A DNA stretch of 64,000 nucleotides, taken from assembly GCA_051005135.1 (NCBI GenBank), contig JBPCJQ010000054.1:1-64000 (forward strand). The letters run 5' to 3'. Under the pieces are notes generated by a model. The model saw only the letters and a list, made by a program, of their open reading frames with translations. It ran no database searches and had not been told where the DNA came from. How positions within the stretch are numbered: the stretch's first letter is position 1; every line of letters begins with the position of its first letter. The position numbers were made by a program, and so were the translations under genes. Below are positions 58,918-64,000 of the stretch, piece after piece. Origin of the DNA: DATAQC01 sp051005135. GTDB taxonomy: Bacteria; Actinomycetota; Acidimicrobiia; Acidimicrobiales; AC-14.

Positions 58918-60162
58918 ATGTCTCCCTCCTTCGCCGATATCGGCGTGCCTGCCGACCTGGTCGGCCTCCTGGCCCGGGGCGGTGTCACCAGCCCGTTCCC
59001 GGTGCAGGCGGCCAGCGTGCCCGATGCCCTCGCCGGCCACGACGTGTGCGGTCGTGCCCCCACCGGGTCGGGCAAGACGCTGGCCTTCGGCCTGGCCCTC
59101 GCCCTGCGCACCGGTAAGGCCCAGCCCCGCCGGCCTCGAGGCCTGGTGCTCGTGCCCACCAGGGAGCTGTGCGCCCAGGTGCAAAAGGAGTTGGCACCGC
59201 TGGCCGCCATGCGGAAGCGAACGGTGCTCGCCGTCTACGGCGGTACCGGCTACGAGCCCCAGCGACGCGCCCTTCGTAACGCCGTCGACATCCTGGTGGC
59301 CACACCGGGCCGGCTCGAAGACCTGGTGGCCAGGGGAGACGCCCGCCTCGACGCCGTCGACCTGGTGGTAGTTGACGAGGCCGACCGCATGGCCGACATG
59401 GGCTTCCTGCCCGCCGTGCGCCGCCTGCTCGATGCCGCCCGGCCCGACCGTCAGACCCTTCTCTACTCGGCCACCCTCGACGGCGACGTCGATGTGCTGG
59501 TGCGCCGGTACCAGCGCAACCCTCGTCGCCACGACGTGGAACCCGAGGTCACCGCCGACGACGTGGAGCACCTGTTCTGGCGCACCGACCGTTCCACACG
59601 AGTGGCCATGACCGTCGAGCTGGTCGAGCGTCATCGTCGTGCCATCGTGTTCTGCCGCACCCGCCACGGCGCCGACCGCCTCACCGACCAGCTGGGTCGA
59701 GCCGGAGTGAAGGCCGTCGTCATCCACGGGAGCCGCAGCCAGGGCCAGCGTGATCGGGCCCTGGCCGCCTTCACCAACGGCCGGGTCTCCGCCCTGGTGG
59801 CCACCGACGTGGCGGCGCGGGGCATCCACGTGGACAGCGTGCCGTGCGTGGTGCACTTCGACCCGCCCGGCGACTCCAAGGACTACGTCCACCGCTCGGG
59901 TCGAACTGGCCGGGCGGGAGCGAGCGGCACGGTGGTGTCCCTAGTCGGCGACGAGCACCGCTCGGCGGTTCGCACCATCCAGCGTGCCCTCGGCTTCCCC
60001 CAGCACGTCGACCAGCGCGGCGCCGCCCCCTCGCCCACCGGACCTGGCCCGGCCAGCTCACGCCCACCGAGGCCCGGACCGGGCCGGTTCAACAGGGCCG
60101 GCGGACCCCGCCGCCCCCACGGCCCGGGAGCTGCCGCCAGGGGCCGTCGCCAGTCCCGCTGA
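58918..60162 (+). CDS. DEAD-box RNA helicase
   Basis: ATP-dependent RNA helicase, 414 residues. All core motifs are present: Q motif (SPFPVQ), APTGSGKTLAF, PTRELCAQ, VATPGRLEDL, VVDEADRMADMGF, YSAT, HGSRSQGQRDRAL, VATDVAARGIHVD and HRSGRTGRAG. A short Pro-, Gly- and Arg-rich tail follows, as in RhlE-like proteins. GGAG stands 10 nt before ATG 58918. Its particular RNA role (ribosome assembly, decay or cold adaptation) cannot be decided. Confidence 0.92.
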   Translation: MSPSFADIGVPADLVGLLARGGVTSPFPVQAASVPDALAGHDVCGRAPTGSGKTLAFGLALALRTGKAQPRRPRGLVLVPTRELCAQVQKELAPLAAMRKRTVLAVYGGTGYEPQRRALRNAVDILVATPGRLEDLVARGDARLDAVDLVVVDEADRMADMGFLPAVRRLLDAARPDRQTLLYSATLDGDVDVLVRRYQRNPRRHDVEPEVTADDVEHLFWRTDRSTRVAMTVELVERHRRAIVFCRTRHGADRLTDQLGRAGVKAVVIHGSRSQGQRDRALAAFTNGRVSALVATDVAARGIHVDSVPCVVHFDPPGDSKDYVHRSGRTGRAGASGTVVSLVGDEHRSAVRTIQRALGFPQHVDQRGAAPSPTGPGPASSRPPRPGPGRFNRAGGPRRPHGPGAAARGRRQSR

Positions 60163-60173
60163 GCGGTGGCTAC

Positions 60174-61403
60174 CTACCGCAGGATCCCGGTGTGGCCCAT
60201 GGAGTAGCGGCCGGGCTGGGGCCACACACAGGCGCCATGGGGGCCGGCGCCGACCTTGATCGGGGGGCCGGTGAGTTGCCCGGTGGCGGTGCTGATGGCG
60301 TACACCTCGCCGTTTTCACGGCCGGTCAACCACAGCACCGACCCGTCGGCCGATACCCCGCCCATGTCAGGGCTGCCATGGCCTCCGTCGAACACCCACT
60401 TGGTCAGCACCCGCCTGGTGGCGAAGTCGATGACGCTCACGCTTCCCTCGTCACGGTTGCTCACGTATAGCACGGAGTCGTCCCGCGACGGGTAGAGTCC
60501 GTGGGCGCCCTTGCCCGTCTTGAGGAAACCGATCTCGGCAAAGGTGGTGGCGTCGACCACGTGGACGCCGTTCTTGGTGAGGTCGGCCACGTAGTACACG
60601 GAGGCGTCCGGGGAGAGCTTGACGTCCTGGGGCTTACCGCCGACGGTGACTACCTTCTGCACCTTCTCGGCGCCCGGCGTCATGTCGAGCACCAGGAGCT
60701 TGCCGTCGAACTCGCACGAGGCCAGGGCCTGGCGGCCGTCGGCTGAGAAGTCCATGTGGTTCAGCCCGCTGCAAGGCACCGCCAGATCGTTGATCAGAGC
60801 CATGGTGTGGGGGTCGCGGAAGTCCATCTTGCGGTTGGCCTCGGCCATGACCACGGCTCGGGTTCCGTCGGGCGTGAAGTACAGGTTGTACGGATCGGTC
60901 ACGGGCACCGGGGCGCCCACCTTTCCCGTGGCCGGGTCGATGGGCGTGAGCGAGTTGCCCCTGTCGTTGTCGACCCACAGCGTGCGCAGGTCCCACGAGG
61001 GAGTCACGTGCTGGGGCTGGGAGCCGACAGAGAAGGTGGCCACGACCCGGGCGGTGGCGGGATCGATCACGCTCACCGAGTTGGACATGGTGTTGGGCAC
61101 GTAGATACGGGCCGGGTCGCCGGCGACCGCGGGGGCCAGTTGGCCCGCCGCGGTGGCGGCATAGATGTTGTGGCACTGGCTGTTGGCCGGCATCCCCGCC
61201 AAATAGCTGGGGGGCATGGCCAGGCACGGCGCCCCTGCGGCGGTGGCCGGCGGTGCCGCGGCCCGCTCGACGGCCGGGCGCGGCGTCGGCGCCTTGCCAC
61301 CCCGGGTGGACAAGAAGGCGGCGACCACGACGGCCGTGGCCAGGAGAACGAAAAGTCGCCGGCGTCGGCGTTGAGCGAGAGGCGTGTTCGGCAGCCCGAC
61401 CAT
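60174..61403 (-). CDS. Exported YncE-like beta-propeller protein
   Basis: A 409-residue protein with an N-terminal signal anchor (RRRRRLFVLLATAVVVAAFL), a Pro- and Ala-rich linker, then seven-blade propeller repeats of the YVTN/NHL type (YVPNTMSNSVSVIDPATARV, TLWVDNDRGNSLTPIDPATG, VLYVSNRDEGSVSVIDFATR). Such proteins are probably extracytoplasmic scaffolds or ligand binders. Two cysteines near 60-75 may pair. ATG 61403 has TAGCTT exactly 6 nt upstream. It ends 11 bases from the helicase, tail to tail. Confidence 0.82.
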   Translation of the reverse strand: MVGLPNTPLAQRRRRRLFVLLATAVVVAAFLSTRGGKAPTPRPAVERAAAPPATAAGAPCLAMPPSYLAGMPANSQCHNIYAATAAGQLAPAVAGDPARIYVPNTMSNSVSVIDPATARVVATFSVGSQPQHVTPSWDLRTLWVDNDRGNSLTPIDPATGKVGAPVPVTDPYNLYFTPDGTRAVVMAEANRKMDFRDPHTMALINDLAVPCSGLNHMDFSADGRQALASCEFDGKLLVLDMTPGAEKVQKVVTVGGKPQDVKLSPDASVYYVADLTKNGVHVVDATTFAEIGFLKTGKGAHGLYPSRDDSVLYVSNRDEGSVSVIDFATRRVLTKWVFDGGHGSPDMGGVSADGSVLWLTGRENGEVYAISTATGQLTGPPIKVGAGPHGACVWPQPGRYSMGHTGILR

Positions 61404-61409
61404 GGCGGC

Positions 61410-61415
61410 AAGCTA
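61410..61415 (-). promoter_or_regulatory. Putative -10 of the beta-propeller gene, leaderless
   Basis: TAGCTT on the minus strand, exactly 6 nt before ATG 61403. Confidence 0.5.
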
Positions 61416-61461
61416 GGGCCTCGGCGGCCCCCGGTCTGCGCGCCCTGTGGCAAGCCAGGGC

Positions 61462-61956
61462 TTACCTGCCGACCGAAGCACAACCTCGGGAGTCAGCGGT
61501 GACCGTGGCGGCGGGCCGCCCGTTGACCGAGATGTGCACGGTCTGGCCGGGGACGAGCCCGCAACGGGTGAACGACGCGGTGGTGGGCGTAGGCGCCTTC
61601 GCCGGCCGGGCGCTCCTGGCGGCCGGTGTCGACGTGGTCGGCGTCGGAGGGGCGGCGGTGGTCTGCAGCCCCCCGGCGACCGTCGTGGGCGTGGTCGTAG
61701 CCTGCACCGGCGTGGTGGTGACAACGGCGGCGGAGGACGAGGGCGACGGCGCTATGCCGACGGGCAGGCTGCTACCGCTGCCGCCACCGGGCCGCAACAC
61801 GCCGTACAGCGTCAGGCCGCCGACCACGACAAGGAACCCGAGCGGCGCCGCCGCCCAGCGCAGCCACTCCACCAGGCCCCGGGGCTCGGGCCGGAGCGGC
61901 CCCCCGAGCGGGGTGGCAGGCTCGGAGCCTGCGTCCTGCGGGTCCCTCTGCGCCAT
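61462..61956 (-). CDS. Single-pass membrane protein with a Thr/Pro-rich stalk
   Basis: A 164-residue protein: short cytoplasmic N-terminus, one membrane segment (WAAAPLGFLVVVGGLTLYGV, about residues 33-52), a long Ser-, Thr- and Pro-rich exterior stalk, and a small C-terminal part with two cysteines (FTRCGLVPGQ and DSRGCASVG). ATG 61956 has GGGAGG 7-8 nt upstream; a TTG at 61962 is less likely. It resembles no family I can name and may be an envelope stalk protein. Confidence 0.65.
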   Translation of the reverse strand: MAQRDPQDAGSEPATPLGGPLRPEPRGLVEWLRWAAAPLGFLVVVGGLTLYGVLRPGGGSGSSLPVGIAPSPSSSAAVVTTTPVQATTTPTTVAGGLQTTAAPPTPTTSTPAARSARPAKAPTPTTASFTRCGLVPGQTVHISVNGRPAATVTADSRGCASVGR

Positions 61957-62013
61957 CGCCAAGCCTCCCGGCTCGCACGATACCCGCGTAGATGCCGAGG
62001 AGAGGGCAGACTC

Positions 62014-62997
62014 GTGAAGGTGGAGCTACTCGTCGCGCGCAACCCCGATCAGGACAGCACGCTGCCCTATCTACTCCGTCTTCCCATAGGCGACGGCCTG
62101 GTGTTCCGCACCAAGGGCAGCTGGCCCAGGACCAACGCGTTGTACTGCCATCCGGTGCCCGAGGAGGACTGGCCCCAGGAGCCTGACATCGTCGAACGGG
62201 TCGCCTTGCGGGCGTGCGCCCGCCGGGGGGCGGCGATAGACGTGGTCGCCGACAGAGGACGCGAGCAGCGCTCCCAGATCGTGTTCACCAACGCCCGGGG
62301 CCGACCAATGGTGTTCTGGCAGTCTCCCCGCACGCGCAAGCAGGCCCGGCCCGACGTGAGGCTCCCCAGTGCACGGGCCGCGGGTGTCGCCGAGCTCGAG
62401 ATCGTGGTCGACGCCCACGAGCGATACCCCTACCGCTTCACAGGCCAACAGGCGCGCACCCTCCGGCGTGGCCTGCCCTGCGGGGACTATGCCATCACGG
62501 GCGGGGGGCAGTTGATCGCGTCGGTCGAGCGCAAGTCTCTGCCCGACCTGGTGTCGAGCCTGAACAGCGGGCGGTTGCGGTTCGCCCTCGGCGAGCTGGC
62601 CGCCCTCCCGCGCGCCGCGGTAGTGGTGGAGGACCGCTACTCCCAGATCTTTGCGCTGGAGCGGGTCCGGCCCGCGCAGGTTGCCGACGGCCTGGCCGAG
62701 CTCCAGGTCCGCTGGCCCACCATCCCGATCGTGTTCTGTGAGAACCGCAAGCTGGCCGAGGAATGGACCTACCGCTATCTCGCTGCGGCCCACACCTGGG
62801 CCGAGACCGAAGCCCCTGCCGTGGCCCGCATCGGGGTCGTTGAGGACGGCCGCACCACGAGCGGGCCCGAGCCGCAACCAGCGACCGCCGAAGTTCGGGC
62901 ATGGGCGCGTGCCAACGGCTTCACCGTCGCCGACCGTGGCCGGCTCTGTCCCGAGATCCATCAGGCGTGGAGGGAGGCAACCGGAGCCGGTCGCTAG
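62014..62997 (+). CDS. ERCC4-type nuclease fused to an Lsr2-like DNA-binding domain
   Basis: A 327-residue protein with three parts. Residues ~1-120 form an unassigned domain (VKVELLVARNPDQDSTLPYL). Residues ~125-235 carry an ERCC4 nuclease core: IVVDAHERYPYRF, GDYAIT near 157, VERKSLPDL near 171 and AVVVEDRYSQIF, the GDx(n)ERKx3D active site of XPF/Mus81-type nucleases. Residues ~290-322 (VRAWARANGFTVADRGRLCP) resemble the C-terminal AT-binding helix of Lsr2. GGAGAGG stands 9 nt before GTG 62014. It may cut structured or AT-rich foreign DNA; that is inference. The 3' end overlaps the next gene. Confidence 0.85.
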   Translation: MKVELLVARNPDQDSTLPYLLRLPIGDGLVFRTKGSWPRTNALYCHPVPEEDWPQEPDIVERVALRACARRGAAIDVVADRGREQRSQIVFTNARGRPMVFWQSPRTRKQARPDVRLPSARAAGVAELEIVVDAHERYPYRFTGQQARTLRRGLPCGDYAITGGGQLIASVERKSLPDLVSSLNSGRLRFALGELAALPRAAVVVEDRYSQIFALERVRPAQVADGLAELQVRWPTIPIVFCENRKLAEEWTYRYLAAAHTWAETEAPAVARIGVVEDGRTTSGPEPQPATAEVRAWARANGFTVADRGRLCPEIHQAWREATGAGR

Positions 62998-63859
62998 GCC
63001 AGTTGGGCTGGAAGAGGTGCCACTGATCGGGGGCTCGAGCGATGAGCTCCTCGTGGGCGTGGGCCAGCTCCTGGGTGATGCGGGTCACGTCGTTGCGCAG
63101 GCTCCCCCGCCTCTCCAGGGGCAGCGGGGGGCAGACCACCGCCCGGTGCCCGTCGCCGTCAAAGTAGACGGCCGTGGGCAACAGCGACGACCGGGCCCGC
63201 AGGGCGAGGGTGGCGGGACCAGCGGGCATGGTGGTGCGTTCCCCAAAGAGCTCCACATCCACGCCTGCCCCGCCGATGTCGCGGTCGGACAGCAGGCACA
63301 CCATGGAGTTCGAGCGAAGCGCCCCCAGCACGGCCGTGCCCGCGGCGGGACCGAGAGGGATCACCGACATCCCGAACCGGCGCCGGAGGGCGACGAACCA
63401 CTCGAACAGCTCGGGGGGCTCCAGCGCCTCCACGACCACCGAGACGGCAAATCCCTGGCGCGCCAGCCAGGAGCCGCCCACATCCCAGCCCCCTAGGTGG
63501 GGGATGGCCAGCACCGCCCCCCGGCCTGTGGCCCGGGCATCTTCCAGGTGAGACCGGCCTTCGATCGAGAAGTGGGCGTCCACGTGGCCGGGATCAACGG
63601 CGGCCAGACGCAACGACTCCATCCAGTAGCGGCCGTAGGAGGCGAAGGCGGCCCGGGCGGCGCGGCGGTCGGCGGCGGAGGGGATGAGGGGCCGTCCCCG
63701 GGCGCGCGCCTGATGGCGGGCGACGAGCGCCCGGCGCCTCGGGAGCATCGCCCAGGCAGCCACACCGAGCCCTCGGGCCAGGGGCAGGGCAGCCCGCTCG
63801 GGCAGAGCGATGGCCGCTCGGGCGCCCAGGCGGTAGAGGAGGTAGGGGTTGGCCCGCAC
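62921..63859 (-). CDS. patA: PatA-like PIM / lysophospholipid acyltransferase
   Basis: Acyltransferase of the LpxL/HtrB superfamily, about 312 residues from GTG 63859. The catalytic HX4D is in IPHLGGWDVGG, with a downstream LLSDRDIGG and FGERTTMPAGPATLALR. In actinobacteria this group acylates phosphatidylinositol mannosides. The start is uncertain: the frame stays open to the window edge, and GTG 63958 would add 33 low-complexity residues. The 3' end overlaps the ERCC4-Lsr2 gene by 77 bases, tail to tail. Confidence 0.85.
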   Translation of the reverse strand: MRANPYLLYRLGARAAIALPERAALPLARGLGVAAWAMLPRRRALVARHQARARGRPLIPSAADRRAARAAFASYGRYWMESLRLAAVDPGHVDAHFSIEGRSHLEDARATGRGAVLAIPHLGGWDVGGSWLARQGFAVSVVVEALEPPELFEWFVALRRRFGMSVIPLGPAAGTAVLGALRSNSMVCLLSDRDIGGAGVDVELFGERTTMPAGPATLALRARSSLLPTAVYFDGDGHRAVVCPPLPLERRGSLRNDVTRITQELAHAHEELIARAPDQWHLFQPNWPSDRLRLPPSTPDGSRDRAGHGRRR

Positions 63860-64000
63860 CGTGGCGGCGCGCCGCAGTTTGCGGCCCGCTAGGGCCGGGT
63901 GCGCGACCGGTCGCGGGCCACCCGAGAGCGGGCATCCCCGGTGCGCCCAGCGCGCCACAGCCCAACGGCCCGTTCGCCCCCGGGGCGGAAGCCCGTGGCC

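Overview
This window is a high-GC chromosomal segment from an actinobacterium. The evidence is actinobacterial-type integration host factor (mihF), a PriA homologue without a Walker A motif, an Lsr2-like DNA-binding domain, phosphatidylinositol-mannoside genes (PimA-like and PatA-like), and LexA and -10 motifs of actinobacterial style. Gene order and the aroK-aroB fusion would fit the class Acidimicrobiia, but that placement is inference. Almost everything is housekeeping, mostly on the minus strand, in long runs where one stop codon overlaps the next start codon (ATGA, GTGA or TGATG). No tRNA, rRNA, CRISPR array, insertion sequence or prophage was seen.

Layout. 1-8293 (minus): coaBC-metK-priA-histidine phosphatase-DUF3472-def-fmt-mog-ribD, covering CoA, SAM, replication restart, formyl-Met processing, molybdopterin and riboflavin. 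8393-9738: a visibly AT-richer two-gene island (LolA-like protein and a secreted protein with its own promoter) that separates coaBC from mihF-gmk-rpoZ. 11264-12497 (plus): a fluoride riboswitch followed by fluC-DUF190-fluC. 12509-21475 (minus): a complete pyr operon (pyrR-pyrB-pyrC-carA-carB-pyrD-pyrF) with a PyrR-type attenuator leader. 21537-23891 (plus): a GH65 glycoside phosphorylase. 23888-29134 (minus): aroC-aroKB-aroQ-pepQ-efp-nusB. 29144-29856: a small toxin-antitoxin-like pair, one member frameshifted. 29891-48845 (minus): prepilin peptidase, aroE, mltG, ruvX, alaS, two small membrane proteins, rarA, aspS, hisS, rel, apt, secFD, yajC and ruvBAC under a LexA box. 49138-53997 (minus): pdxS-pdxT-yebC and lemA-htpX-DUF3048. 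54046-63859: envelope and nucleic-acid genes on both strands (AMIN-like lipoprotein, PimA-like glycosyltransferase, aminopeptidase N, a SHOCT-like small protein, DEAD-box helicase, beta-propeller, an ERCC4-Lsr2 nuclease and a PatA-like acyltransferase).

Three whole-window patterns stand out. (1) Many first genes of transcription units have a TANNNT hexamer exactly 6 nt before the start codon, the layout of leaderless mRNAs. (2) Several conserved genes (fmt, gmk, htpX, a SHOCT-like gene, carB) have no ATG, GTG or TTG where homology demands the start; CTG or ATC stands there instead. (3) An 18-bp-arm palindrome occurs twice, about 17 kb apart, in otherwise tight operons. No wholly new multi-gene system was found. 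The least explained items are the palindrome family, the 8.4-9.7 kb island and the ERCC4-Lsr2 fusion.
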